From contig OX031069.1 of NCBI GenBank assembly GCA_943736015.1, forward strand, positions 41,202,728-41,266,727: a DNA stretch of 64,000 bases. Reading direction: 5' to 3'. The notes beneath the pieces are model-generated. The model was not told the DNA's origin. It did not search any database and worked only from the letters and a program-made list of their open reading frames with translations. Positions 33,056 to 43,668 of the stretch are shown one piece after another. The stretch is from Tridacna crocea (taxonomy: Eukaryota; Mollusca; Bivalvia; Cardiida; Cardiidae). A program made the position numbers and the translations under genes. Numbering within the stretch: the stretch's first letter is position 1; every line of letters starts with the position of its first letter.

Positions 33056-34420
33056 TAAATTATTGACGTATATGGTGTAACTGAAGAATGGAAACACTTA
33101 GGTTTGTTTTAGAAACCAAACATTGGTCAGAAGAAAACTGTCTGGCGATCGAAGCTGTAAACAATGGCGGTACGTCATGGAAATTCATGGTTGGTTTACG
33201 TCTGGAGTTGGATACGGTTTAAACTGCATGAAGGCCGCGACCTCCGTCTGAAAATCGAGGCTGCAACAGAGAAGCCTACATTTTCCTTTGTTGTCCTCAG
33301 TATACACAGGGTGAAGGTCAAATATAGTCACGTGACAGAATGCATGACCATCATCCTGTACTAATCTACCCGAGGGTATAACGGCTATCGAAAATCTTCG
33401 ATTCAAAACCCGGACACGACGAGTCTGTTTACAATGAAGGCCACAACTGAGCGAAATGCATTTCCTATCGACCGTACTCTAAGCAACCTTGCAACCGTCA
33501 GGCGCAATATTTGGCATAAAGATATATGAATGACTATGTTTTGATAAAATAAAACAAAATGAGTTAAAACTGGCTTAAAATGAGTATTGGGTCTCTTTAA
33601 AATCATACATTTAAAAGTATGAAAACAATTGTGGAAATGACAGTCTATTATGGTGTTTTGAAACTAATTTTTCCGTCAGCGACTAAAACTTGGACCGATC
33701 ATACAACGACTGATTGTCATCTTCACAATAATTTCCATACAAATGGTATGAGATAAATCCAAATACATGTAATCACCGGCTTTGCTTACATTTTGTCTGT
33801 GTTGTTACTTTAACGTGTGGCCAGATTTAGGGCCGAGATCGATCGCGAACTATTTTTGATTGCATTTCATCATCGAAATTGCGTAAGAATAGTATTTATA
33901 GATCTTACAAACAAACGAAATTGATTTATTGGGCGGTAAAATTATGAAAGGTCAAGTTCAGTGCTTACCACTCGGTGGCTAGACAAATCAAGGGGAAAGA
34001 GACATTTTAAAATGTCCACCTATGTTTATTTCCGGTTCAAGATTGGTAATTTGAAAATAGATCGTACCTCTATGCACTAAAATAACATTTTGAAGTGGCT
34101 TACATATGCACTGCTACAGAAATGACAGGAAAATTTACGCTCGTTCAGAGATGGGAAAAACACTACAAGTAAATAAATGTTGATGGCTTTTTATCGTTTC
34201 AGTGCCCAAGACAAAAGCAGGGGCATTTCTGCTTGACATAGATCAAGATCAGACAGTAGACTGATCTTGAAGCTGTAAAACCGTCTATTTCTGACAAAGA
34301 AATGATGTTAGAGTAGGTTCTATCGCCAATCGTTATACAGCCGAAGATCAACAGACAACACGAGGTTTGCCGAATAGGGTACTCGGCAATGTAACGAAAG
34401 TACATTTTAATGAAAGATTA
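33056..34420. other. Unassigned sequence
   Basis: No gene recognised. A reduced family B-like hairpin (atagatcaagatcagacagt ... actgatcttgaagctg) lies at about 34238-34278. The rest looks single-copy within the window. Confidence 0.45.
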
Positions 34421-34422
34421 TT

Positions 34423-34590
34423 TAACTCTATACCATTCGACAAAATTTTACACTTCTCCTGAATGACTCGTCACGCACATCTTATAAGTGCGAAAAGTGT
34501 CAACCCTGGTCAGATTGCACGAATTGCGCAGTCTAACCAGGGCCGACACTTTTCGCTTTTATGATATTTTCTGTATGTAAAGTAGTTCTG
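34423..34590. repeat. Family A left end joined to a family G hairpin
   Basis: ttaactctataccattcgac (34423-34442) is a family A terminus only. Then 34490-34555 carries ccctggtcagattgcacga / gcgcagtctaaccagggcc, a G hairpin. Confidence 0.55.
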
Positions 34591-34934
34591 CTTTGTTATG
34601 TATAAACATTTTTGAACTATGAACTTAAACTGATCTGCACTATCGTGTATCTGTTTTCAACTAATGGATGTACAAAATTTCCAGAGTGTCCCTTCCGCCT
34701 GACGGGTTACATTTGCAAACGACAAATTGACCCACAAATTCATTTTAAAATACAGAAATGTGTTTTCAAAAGGGTATTGTTAGGCAGCGAGAAAAAGGTG
34801 GATACCAGCATCTTATTCATTGCCGCTCAGCCAATCAGAACTCGGTTCTCGCCAATATTGATGAAAAGAACTTATAATAATTAGCTCAGTAAAAGGGTTA
34901 GTGTCATGTCCTTTCAGACGAAACAAGTTTATAT

Positions 34935-35195
34935 GGAGTGTAACACGCGAAAAGGGACATTCGGACACTCGCGTAAAGTGTCGTCTCTGATCAGCGTGTG
35001 CACTCCGCACAGGCTAATCCGAAACGACACTTTCCGATTTTATGTGATTTTCTGTTTTACGCAAGTCTACTGTAACACAAAATCTAATGTAGTCGTAAAG
35101 TGCCGTCTCGGATTAGCCTGCGCGGACTGCGCAGGCTAATCCGGGACGACACTTTACGCAAATGTCCGAATGCCCTTTTTCGCATGTTGCGCTCC
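34935..35195. mobile_element. Family C MITE, intact 261 bp
   Basis: ATAT at 34931-34934 and 35196-35199. The second hairpin is near-perfect (gcctgcgcggactgcgcagg), the first has several mismatches (cagcgtgtgcactccgcaca). Confidence 0.85.
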
Positions 35196-35427
35196 ATATT
35201 ATGATAATGTATATGTTTGAAAATAAAGAAAAAAACAAGAAAATGAAATTCTCTCTGACTCCCATTGAGAGCGTTGAAATTTAAGGCTTTGAAAAGAAGA
35301 TCGCTGTAGTCTTTTTAAGCATAATTATCTTGCTGAATTAGAAATAATCAAAGAAGCCCATTATTTGTCTGGAAAAACAATTAAACCATGGTTGGCATGC
35401 ACTATAAAGCTTTATTTCTTTATAAAA

Positions 35428-35490
35428 AGGCAAAATGATTTAGACCCGTCCGAATAGAAAGCATTTGTAGACTACAATCATTTTTTTTTT
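35428..35490 (-). repeat. Family A fragment
   Basis: gcaaaatgatttagacccgt and gaaagcatttgtagactaca match the left flank only. Confidence 0.4.
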
Positions 35491-35898
35491 ATCAAGGAAC
35501 TTCTCTTCCAGGCCTTGCAACGAGTTGGGTATGGATTTGCATTGTCTGCAATACGGGCTGGCTGACCACACATGCAGTGGACTAACATTCAAAGCGAAAA
35601 TATGTACTTTCGCTCTAATTACATGCATTTCATCTTTTGTTGGAGAACGAGGCTTTTCGGTTGAAGCGTCAAAAATGTGGTAGCTTTAACTTTCCTGTTT
35701 AAGCTTGCTGAATGACACTTTTACAAATATTCTATCTAATATGTTGAAGCATTATGTTACTGTCAAAGACCCGGAAAACCGTAATATGTGATGTCCTCAT
35801 TTCCTATTTGAAGTTAGAAAGTCAGTAAGCCATCCTATGGCGAAAGGGGGTGTAGTGTATGTCTTTGATACACTGTACCTTGCAAGTCATCATAAATC

Positions 35899-35973
35899 GT
35901 CGGTTTACTTCAAAACCGTCGTAACTACAGCTTGAAACAAGCTGTAGTTACGAGGTTTTTTATGTAAACCGAC
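35899..35973. repeat. Inverted repeat with near-perfect arms
   Basis: cggtttacttcaaaaccgtc and gtaactacagcttg face caagctgtagttac and ggttttttatgtaaaccg, with a very short loop. No copy elsewhere in the window. Confidence 0.75.
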
Positions 35974-36111
35974 AAATAATATAATGGGTCCATAAATCTA
36001 TTGTATCTAACAATAAGCTGAATCCTGAGGTTAAATGGACACTGAGTGTGCAGGAAAAAATATTAAAAGCAAGAAGTATAGAACCAGGGTCTGTTTTCAC
36101 CAACCGTTTTT

Positions 36112-36252
36112 AGGAGTGTTCTTTGTCTTGTTCTTCAAGATTTTCTAACTGTGAATGTAACAGAACTTCTGATTGGCTAAACCAAATGCCATTCAGAAGT
36201 TCTGTTACTTTCACATTAACAAAATTCTGAAGAATAAGACAAAGAATGTTCT
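36112..36252. repeat. Family L foldback, arms of about 68 bp
   Basis: gtgttctttgtcttgttctt, gattttctaactgtgaatgt and aacagaacttctgattggc face their complements, ending agacaaagaatgttc. Abuts the TTAA of the family B copy that follows. Related to the shorter foldback at 3842. Confidence 0.75.
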
Positions 36253-36467
36253 TAATCCATAGGCTGCTAAGCGCGACTTACTGACCTTTTGTGGACAGTG
36301 TAGATCAAGATCAGACTGCACAGAACGTGCAGTCTGATCTTGGATCTACAATGTCCAATAAGGAGATATTGTCCCCCAAAAACACATTACCTTTGAAATA
36401 GCAATATTTGGGCTTTTATTATCAAATTGAAACTATTATTTTAGTTACTTAGCAGTATAAGGGTTAA
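36252..36467 (-). mobile_element. Family B MITE with TTAA ends
   Basis: TTAA at 36252-36255 and 36464-36467. Hairpin aagatcagactgcac / gtgcagtctgatctt is perfect in its inner part with loop agaac. Reverse orientation to the 31.8-kb copy. Confidence 0.85.
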
Positions 36468-36477
36468 GACTGGTTGG

Positions 36478-36535
36478 TGACTACAGACCCTGGTGGTCAG
36501 CCTGCGCAGACTGACCTGAATCATTACCTTTAGCA
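36478..36535. repeat. Family G fragment
   Basis: cctggtggtcagcctgcgca and gactgacctgaat. Short remnant of the hairpin. Confidence 0.35.
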
Positions 36536-37299
36536 GATGCATTGTATCTCCTTTTTAACTGGGCATGTCTCAAATTCATTCTCCCTTTACAGCACACAAG
36601 CATACTTGGTGTTTCATTTCTATTTGTAAGTCTCTCATCATTAACGTTTGTATCTGTGGTATCATTAGCATTCATTTGGACTTCAACAACAAATTAACAT
36701 CACGATAATCTGAATCATTTAATTTGTGAAAGTGCCCACATAAGTATTATGTAGCATTCTGTCTATCAGAATAGAACACGAATGACGAATAAAGACAAGC
36801 TGTCAGTGACAGAATTTACGTAATCAGATACGATAGCTATTGCAGCAGCCAGTTTGGTCACTGGTAAAGTCACGTGACGTGCAATTCTGTCGGATTTCAT
36901 TCAGAGAAAAATAAAAACATACTTTTACCCAATGTTATTGCATAACCTAACGGCACACAAGAGACCGAGTTTCAAGATGTATCAAGAGATAAATAATCGG
37001 GCTCATTTCTTATGCATAGACACATGCCATTTCACAAGGGACAAATAAGTCCAGGATTCAGCGGGGATCCATTTGTCATGAATCAAGGAGAGTCCGAGGA
37101 TGGGCTATAAGCAGTCGGCATCAAGTTTGACATTTAGAAAGCTTTTCAAAGCAGTAAAACTGCATTTTGTTTATTGCAGCGTGATTTCTTGCAGTGATAA
37201 CTGTAATTGTATGTTGCTGCACCCCGTTACTAAACATGTTATTTTGAGTAACACCATAAACTGCTGATGCCACAAAGAAGGGGAAAACAAATGTCTTTC
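36536..37299. other. Unassigned sequence
   Basis: No gene or clear repeat. Short open frames on the minus strand lack conserved features. Confidence 0.4.
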
Positions 37300-37510
37300 C
37301 TAGACGGGGACAAAACACTAGGTTTGTCTGAATTGAACACATTTGCAGACGACAAATTAGATAATGCAGAAATTATGAATGTTGTAAATTGATAAAATTT
37401 ATAAATGTTGCGCAAATTGTGAAATTTTGTCTCTAAATGAGTAGAAAATATTCTGGAAAAGGGAAAAATACTGTTAACCATCAATATTTTTTTTTGTTCT
37501 TTTCTAACTT
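37300..37510 (-). repeat. Degenerate family A copy
   Basis: gaacacatttgcagacgaca, gagtagaaaatattctggaa and gttaaccatcaatattt. Right third missing. Confidence 0.45.
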
Positions 37511-37595
37511 AAGTTAAAAAATGGGTCTTTTTGCTGACTGAAATGAAATAGACTAAGTTTTCTCATGAAAACGGGGCCTGGAATGTGAGGTATAG

Positions 37596-37735
37596 AGGGT
37601 AAACACTTTACCAAACGACAAATCTTTTGACTTGTCTAGATTGAAAGCACTAGTAAACTACAAATAAGAACAATTTTTAGAGTGCGGAAAGCACTGTTTA
37701 CCAGCATTTTTCTCCTTTCCCTAAAACGTTTTCTT
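37596..37735 (-). mobile_element. Family A MITE truncated by the next copy
   Basis: Left end aacactttaccaaacgacaa and a collapsed hairpin (ctgtttaccagcatttttct), cut at the TTAA of the following element. Its right part is not found beyond that element. Confidence 0.6.
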
Positions 37736-37962
37736 TTAACCATTACCACACAATCCTTACTATTGACGACCCTGAGAAAGAAGGCTTTAGAAAACGATGT
37801 GGGAAAAGGAAACATGCTGGTAACCAGCATTTTCTCCTTTTCCCACAATGTTTTCTACCCTTCACAAAACAAATTTCAAATTTTCAGTCACTTTTATTTT
37901 GTCGTCTGCAAAAGGTTTCGATTTGGACAAACCTAAAATTTTGTCGTTTGGTAATTAGTTAA
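37736..37962 (+). mobile_element. Family A MITE, complete
   Basis: TTAA at 37736-37739 and 37959-37962. Ends CCATTACCACACAATCC and GTCGTTTGGTAATTAG. The hairpin has one small deletion (gtgggaaaaggaaacatgct). It appears younger than the copy it follows. Confidence 0.8.
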
Positions 37963-38106
37963 AGTTGCATCCTTACAGATAGAAAAAAAAAAACGTTTTT
38001 AAAACTTGAAAGTGTCTAGAATGACTCAGATTTGTAAACATAGATAAATGAAATTATATGTTGTGTAAGGAATAGAAAAAAACTCAAGAAATTTGCCCTC
38101 ATGTAC

Positions 38107-38605
38107 AACCGGAAACCCCAACACCGATGGCTTTGAAAGCCTCCAAGACACGAAATGCTTTTGTATCCAAACCGGAAATGCCAACACCAATGGCTTTGAA
38201 GGCCTCAAAGACATGATTTGCATTTTGTATCCAAACCGGAAACGCTAACACCAATGGCTTTGAAGGCCTCAAAGACATGAAATTATTTTTGTATCCAAAC
38301 CGAAAACGCCAACACCAATGGTTTGAAGGGTCAAAAACAGGAAATGCCGTTTGAATCCATCGTTATCTGTGCAACCTTGCAACCAGAAACGCCAACACCA
38401 ATGGCTTTGAAGGCCTCCAAGACATGAAATGATTTTTGTTTCAGAACCGGAAACGCGAACACCAATGGTTTGAAGGCCTCCAAGACATGAAATGCTTTTT
38501 GTATCAGAACCGGAAACGCCAACACCAATGGTTTGAAGGCCTCCAAGACATGAAATGCTTTTTGTATCTAAACCGGAAACGCCAACACCGATGGCCGGTG
38601 TCAGG
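38107..38605 (-). repeat. 62-65-bp minisatellite with one odd unit
   Basis: aaccgg-type unit starts at 38107, 38169, 38234, 38298, 38381, 38445, 38508 and 38571. Core ggcctccaagacatgaaatg and aacgccaacaccaatgg. The unit at 38298-38380 is 83 bp and contains gaatccatcgttatctgtgc, which is the complement of the border of the second block at 42085. Confidence 0.9.
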
Positions 38606-38860
38606 TGTAAATGGTCAGTATCCGCCAGGTCGCCGGGCGGTGGCAGGTAAAATTTGACGGCTGTCGGCCTGTCGCCTAACTGCCACCGGCCGACACCCTG
38701 ATGACGCCCCACACCCCTCGAACTTAAGAAACTGCCTGCCCGGAACCCGCCAGGCGGCCTTTAACTGGCAGTTAGGTATTTATGACCACTCTCACCGATT
38801 TGTAAAAAATCGGCCGGCGGCAACTAATCTTAAGAATCTACCGATGTCTAAAAATGAGCA
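38588..38860. other. GC-rich patch beside the minisatellite
   Basis: Clearly richer in G+C than its surroundings, with gccggtgtcagg / cggccgacaccctg and ggcggtggcagg / cctaactgccaccgg as inverted pairs. No gene or known element ends identified. Confidence 0.4.
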
Positions 38861-39084
38861 GGCGGCAGTTTCACATTGTGACCATAGTGTAAAGCATATC
38901 ACAAAGCCCCGGAAATATTTCATTAATTTATTTACAATTATACGGAGACATAGAAACATTTGTGCATTATGGACGCATCTCTTGCATTTAATGTTATTCT
39001 CTGATATCAATGATTCAGATTTACGGTATCAGATTCGCTGGTGATGGTAATAGAATATTTATTCGTGAAATTTTGCCAAAAAAC

Positions 39085-39560
39085 CTCCAACCAAACACGG
39101 TGTGTGACCTGTGCAGAAAATAATACTTTGAAAGCAGTGGGTGGGGTATTCCTCGTTGGTCATGCACAAAGACAATTTTCAGCGCCTGACTTTAGTATCT
39201 CTTCTTTGTCATTTTAGGACTATTTGCGAGATTTGCAAATGGACTATTTGCAAGATGTTACTTCAATATAACTATAAGTATAGATTTTTTTTTCTTTTTT
39301 AGTCTAAACCTGCAGCAGATACCACATTTATAGTACTGGGTGGGGTACACTGGGCTTTCCGTGCAGAAAGACTAGCTGAGAGCTAGATTTCGGTATCGCT
39401 GCTTTGCCACTTTAGGACTCCTTGCAAGATTTCAATAGTAAAGAGTTTTTTTAATCAAAATCTGCTGCAAAAACAACATTGAAAGCAGTGGGTGGGGAAA
39501 ACTTGGCAAACCGTGCAAAAAACCATCCGCTAGCGGCTAACTTTTCTTATCTCTTTCAAG
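39085..39560 (+). repeat. Loose tandem repeat, about 2.7 units of 150-200 bp
   Basis: The block (g)cagtgggtgggg(t/a)a with an upstream ctgca(g/a)a motif recurs at about 39112, 39311 and 39464. Each is followed by gccgctaact/ccagcgcctgact-like sequence and cactttaggactccttgcaag. Units are diverged. Confidence 0.6.
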
Positions 39561-39747
39561 CTTTTTCGTATTTTCTTCTGTTAGAAAAAAAACCCCAAAA
39601 CATTCCGTACTCCCTTCCTTTTCAATACTAAATACCGCTCTTCGAAGCACATTATGTGTTGTCATGAAAAATACCCTGATTATGGAAGAGCCCAAAATTT
39701 TGTTGTCTCACAATTGACAATGAAGCCCCGTCCTGGTCTGAACACCA

Positions 39748-40005
39748 TACGGCATAAAACTCGTGAAAAGTGGCATTCGGACATTTGTGTAGAATGCAGT
39801 AACTGATCAACGTGCGCACTCCGAACCGACTTATCTGAAACGACACTTTTCGTTTTTATGTATTTTTCTGTTCTGCAGGAAAAAAATTCTAATGCAGTCG
39901 TAAAGTGTCGTCTCGGATCAGCCTGCGCGGACAGCGCAGGCTGATCCGAGACGACGCTTTACGCAAATGTCGGTCTGTCCTTCTTCGCGTGTAGCAGGTA
40001 ACACA
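39748..40005. mobile_element. Family C MITE
   Basis: ccatacggcataaaactcgt at the left and cttcgcgtgtagcagg at the right. The second hairpin is perfect (gcctgcgcggacagcgcagg), the first is decayed. Confidence 0.75.
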
Positions 40006-40077
40006 GAAATAATTCCCAGGTGGTTTCTTCAAGTACAAACTTCCCTGTAGTAAAAATTATTTTTAAAACACACCTGT

Positions 40078-40515
40078 CATTAACCCTTTACATCGCAAAA
40101 CTACCACAACACCACCAATTTCGATGACTCAAAATACAGTCGACTGAAACCAAGAAAGACTTTGTTTAAAACTTAAATGCATGAATAAACAAGCGGAAAG
40201 GATAGATCCAAGATCAGACTGCAGCTTCCATGCAGCCTGATCTTGATCTTTTGCCGTCTGCAATTGCCACTGTTTTCTCTGATAGCGTTGAAGAGATTAC
40301 CATGTGTGTGTCACACGTGTAAAACGGATGCGCTCTATTGTTAAACAAAAATCCAACAATCCGATTTGATGCGCTATATTAACAGACAATTATCCAAAAT
40401 AACATAAAGTGTAGATTCAGAATCAAACTGCACGTTCTGTGCAGCCTGATCTTAATCTACATAGTCCATGAAAATCTGATTGAAATACGTCTGTATAAGT
40501 GTGAAAGGGTAAAAG
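40078..40515 (+). repeat. Two diverged family B copies in tandem
   Basis: First: ttaaccctttacatcgcaaa start and hairpin gatccaagatcagactgcag at about 40205-40250. Second: hairpin gtgtagattcagaatcaaac at about 40408-40462 and right end gtgaaagggtaaa. Confidence 0.55.
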
Positions 40516-40732
40516 AGCTTGAAATATGATGGATTGCGACCCAGGTCGGTGCTACTCGATCAATATTATATAATGGAATAATTCATCAACTGTCTTGTTT
40601 AAAACATGGGGGATCTTCAAGGACAGTTCGAGTTATATAGGAGACAAAACTGGGAGCAATAAAAGAGAAAAAATGATGGAAGGACGGACAGATAGACAGA
40701 CAAAACTTGGAGCTGTAAAAAGCGTTGTCTGC

Positions 40733-41073
40733 GCATGTCATATTCTTCGAAGATCCGACTGTCTTATATGACGCATCACTGGCCCCAAAAGCGGGCAGAC
40801 TGTAATATTACGCCTTTTAAAGTAGCAACGGAGAAAACGTTTTTTATCAATACGTCTGAGGAAAAATTAGACCTGTTTTAGCTCTAGATTTCTCTAAAAT
40901 GCTGATCATAGCTGAGTGAATCGCACGAGGTAGCGTTTTATTGAGTAAACGTTTATTTTATTTTGAAATTCAAAGTAACGGTTGTCGCGTAAGAAAGTGG
41001 TTTGGTTCTGTACCCAGGATGCCAAGATTAGATAGATAAGTATTTATAGAATGCCATCTAGAGGGAGATAATG
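40733..41073 (+). mobile_element. Family D element
   Basis: 341 bp from CGTTGTCTGCGCATGTCA to GAGGGAGATAATG. Flanks gctgtaaaaag and gctgttaaag look like a drifted 10-bp duplication. Confidence 0.75.
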
Positions 41074-41295
41074 GCTGTTAAAGAGAAAAGCTAATCGAAA
41101 AACGGACAGATGCGTAGACTGACAAATATACCATGACCTTTCTATGGAGGCTGAAATGGGTCGAAACTTTGAGTTATATATGAGAATTTTATTGCATGTT
41201 TTACTTCGTGATTCAGTTCGGTTGATAGACAAATTGGACTTTGTGGATCCAGAATTATGTGATGACTTGCTTGACACAAGTTTCCTGAAAATAGA

Positions 41296-41525
41296 TTAAC
41301 CCTCTACCACAAAATTCCCGACTTTTAATACCCCCGTGAAAGAAGCTTTTTGAAAACAAAGTGGGAAAAGGAGAAAATGCTGGTAACCAGCATTTTCTCC
41401 TTTTTCCCACAATGTTTTCTATTCTTCACAAACAAATTTCAAATTTTCAGTCACTTTTATGTTGTCATCTGCAAATACTTTCGATTTGGACAAACACAAA
41501 ATTTTGTCGTTTGGTAATGAGTTAA
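41296..41525 (+). mobile_element. Family A MITE, complete
   Basis: TTAA at 41296-41299 and 41522-41525, CCCTCTACCACAAAATTCC left end. The hairpin is strong with one extra T in the right arm. Confidence 0.85.
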
Positions 41526-41618
41526 ACAAATTTCAATTCTATAATCACATTTCATTTTGTCGTCTGCGAATGCTTTCAATTTGGACCAGTCTAAAATTTT
41601 TGTCGTCTGGAAAAGAGT
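41526..41618 (+). repeat. Extra family A right end
   Basis: ttttgtcgtctgcgaatgct and gtcgtctggaaaagagttta repeat the right third of the preceding element. Either a tandem partial duplication or a truncated older copy. Confidence 0.6.
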
Positions 41619-41667
41619 TTACAAAATCCTTTTGCTAGGACAATGCTTATACTTGTAAATATAGTCT

Positions 41668-41929
41668 AGGACAAAAAAGACACGCAGGGTACCATACGAG
41701 ATAACGAACAAGCTTTGAGTCTCCATATGCAGTCAGTCACTACTTTTATTTCACTGAGGAAGGGTACTGCCAATAAGAGGCCGTTTTCTCATTTCCTTTT
41801 GGCCACACTGAAATGAAATTTCGTCAAAACTGATTAGTGGTAAACATAAAATCATAATTTAGAATTCTCAATCAAGTTATACACCCCTAAACTACCTTGA
41901 AAAGTTACCCTGCGTGTCTTTTTCGTCCT
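41668..41929. mobile_element. Family M element with 26-bp terminal inverted repeats
   Basis: Left AGGACAAAAAAGACACGCAG then GGTA; right TACCCTGCGTGTCTTTTTCG then TCCT. 262 bp, AT-rich non-coding interior, single copy in the window. No clear target duplication. Confidence 0.65.
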
Positions 41930-42004
41930 GATTTATTTCTTGTCTTACGAACAAAGTCCATAACAAAGAAACAAATTTACAAATGCATAGCAGAAATACA
42001 CGAA

Positions 42005-42075
42005 CTGGGCAGAATTCGAACCTACAACGCCCGGACGAAAGGCCAACACCAAAACCACTGAGCTAAAGAGAAATC
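42005..42075 (-). repeat. tRNA-like sequence (SINE head or tRNA pseudogene)
   Basis: Minus strand reads tagctcagtggttttggt (good A box) and gtaggttcgaattctgccc (good B box) about 30 bp apart. The stems do not close into a convincing tRNA, so a SINE head or pseudogene is more likely than a working gene. It adjoins the inverted minisatellite block. Confidence 0.5.
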
Positions 42076-42084
42076 TACCTGACG

Positions 42085-42310
42085 CAGTTGCACAGATTAC
42101 GATGGATACAAAAGGCATTTCCTGTTTTGGAGGCCTTCAAAGCCATCAGTGTTGGCGTTTCCGGTTTGGATACAAAAGGCATTTCCTGTTTTGGAGGCCT
42201 TCAAAGCCATCAGTGTTGGCGTTTCCGGTTTGGATACAAAAGGCAATTCCTGTTTTGGAGGCCTTCAAAGCGAACAGTGTTGGCGTTTCCGGTTTGGATA
42301 CAAAATGCAT
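42085..42310 (+). repeat. Second, inverted block of the 62-65-bp minisatellite
   Basis: About 3.5 units: ggcatttcctgttttggagg, ccttcaaagccatcagtgtt, ggcgtttccggtttggatac. This is the reverse complement of the 38.1-38.6-kb block. The left border gcacagattacgatggatac occurs, inverted, inside that block. Confidence 0.85.
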
Positions 42311-42439
42311 TTGCGTTAGTCGTGGTATTTAATCGGGATGAAGCCATGTATGACAGAGTTGTCTCCCGTAACTTTCAATATCGAGAAATCCTCTCTGACC
42401 GCGCAATAGGCTGAAACACTGGCTTTTGTAAATTGCATA

Positions 42440-42500
42440 GATCGAGACCAAAATGCACGGAATGTGCATTCTGATCTTTGTCAATACTGTTTTTTTTTAA
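42440..42500. repeat. Degenerate family B core
   Basis: gatcgagaccaaaatgcacg / tgtgcattctgatctttgtc: hairpin with altered arm bases that still pair in part. Confidence 0.4.
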
Positions 42501-42707
42501 ACCTAAAGTTTATCGAAGTTTACCATGGAATGCATACAGTAACAATTGCTACCCTAAAGAAAGAGGGGAAAACATGTTTAAAAATGCAGTTCAATTAAAG
42601 ATAATACCATTGAAAAGAATAGAAAATATTGTGAAATGAAAATTTTTCATTGTGTGCTCGGCCCTATTGTCAATCGCTGGCAGAGAAATTAAATTCGATT
42701 TACTGAT

Positions 42708-42912
42708 TTAACCCATTACCACACAATCCCTACTTTTGACGACCCTGAGAAAGAAGCCTCTGGTAACCAGCATTTTCTCCTTTTTCCCACAATGTTTTCT
42801 ACTCTTCACAAAACAAATTTTCAAATTTTCAATCACATTTATTTTGTCATCTGCAAATGCTTTCACTTTGGACTTTACTTTGGACAAACCTAGAATTTTG
42901 TCTTTTGCTTGC
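42708..42912 (+). mobile_element. Family A MITE lacking the left hairpin arm
   Basis: TTAA at 42708 and CCCATTACCACACAATCC. The sequence jumps from gagaaagaagcctc directly to ggtaaccagcattttctcc, so the left arm is deleted. An 11-bp block (actttggactt) is duplicated near the right end. Confidence 0.75.
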
Positions 42913-43054
42913 TTTTTGCCTGATTTCTTTTTTTTTTTCTAATAGCTACTAACACCGAGTAATTTTGAAACTTTTTGCTATAGGTCAATTTTCTGCATGT
43001 CGAATGACCAGCCTACCCCCATGATTCGGTCGGTTGTTAGAAAAAAATATATAG

Positions 43055-43500
43055 AGGATACTTGTCTTTTTCTTTTTCGGTGAAAGATCAAACTTTTGAT
43101 TTTATCGAGTGAAAACCATCGGTAATATTTTACCGATGTTGTTCACGAGACGAAATAAATTTCGATCTTTCACAAAAAAAACTCCACCAAATATTCTTTT
43201 TATTTCATATTTTTAACCCTTTCTGGTAGGAGCTTTATTAAAATCCATTTCATTTCTTATCAGTTATTCCTCGTGGCACACCCCTCCCGCATAGCAACGC
43301 ATTACAATATTACGTCAAGCGCGAGAAATGTAAGATAAATGACGTCATTTTTCCAACGGGTTGTGGGTCACGCGCAATTCACCTAGGCAACAAGAAGGTG
43401 AAAATCGGTATTTTCACTTATCGTAACCGTGTAATATAGAAAAATATTTTCACTGCTATTTCTCGATATCCTATCGGAAAGCATGAAATAAAAAAAAAAT
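43055..43500 (+). repeat. Family E repeat, near full length
   Basis: Hairpin gaaagatcaaacttttgatt ... cgatctttcac, then aaccctttctggtaggagct, cctcccgcatagcaacgcat, cgtcaagcgcgagaaatgta, cacctaggcaacaag and ctgctatttctcgatatcct. Ends near gcatgaaat. Confidence 0.7.
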
Positions 43501-43668
43501 GTACATTTTAATGGTCCATAATTGCGTGATGATTTGCCTTGTATAATGCTTTCCGAATATGGGCTAAGCACCATTTTCACAGAGCGGGGCTTATTAGCTA
43601 CTTCGTCTGCAAGTGCTTTCAATAGAAAAAAAAAGATCAAATCTCATTTTTTTTCATCTTATTAAGAC

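Noticed and set aside
37682-37936. Open frames reading MLVTSIFSFSHNVF-like peptides in many places
   Set aside because: All are translations of the family A hairpin and recur at every copy on either strand.
42088-42414. Open frame with repeated GISCFGGLQSHQCWRF residues
   Set aside because: Translation of the 62-65-bp minisatellite, with frame changes between the two blocks.
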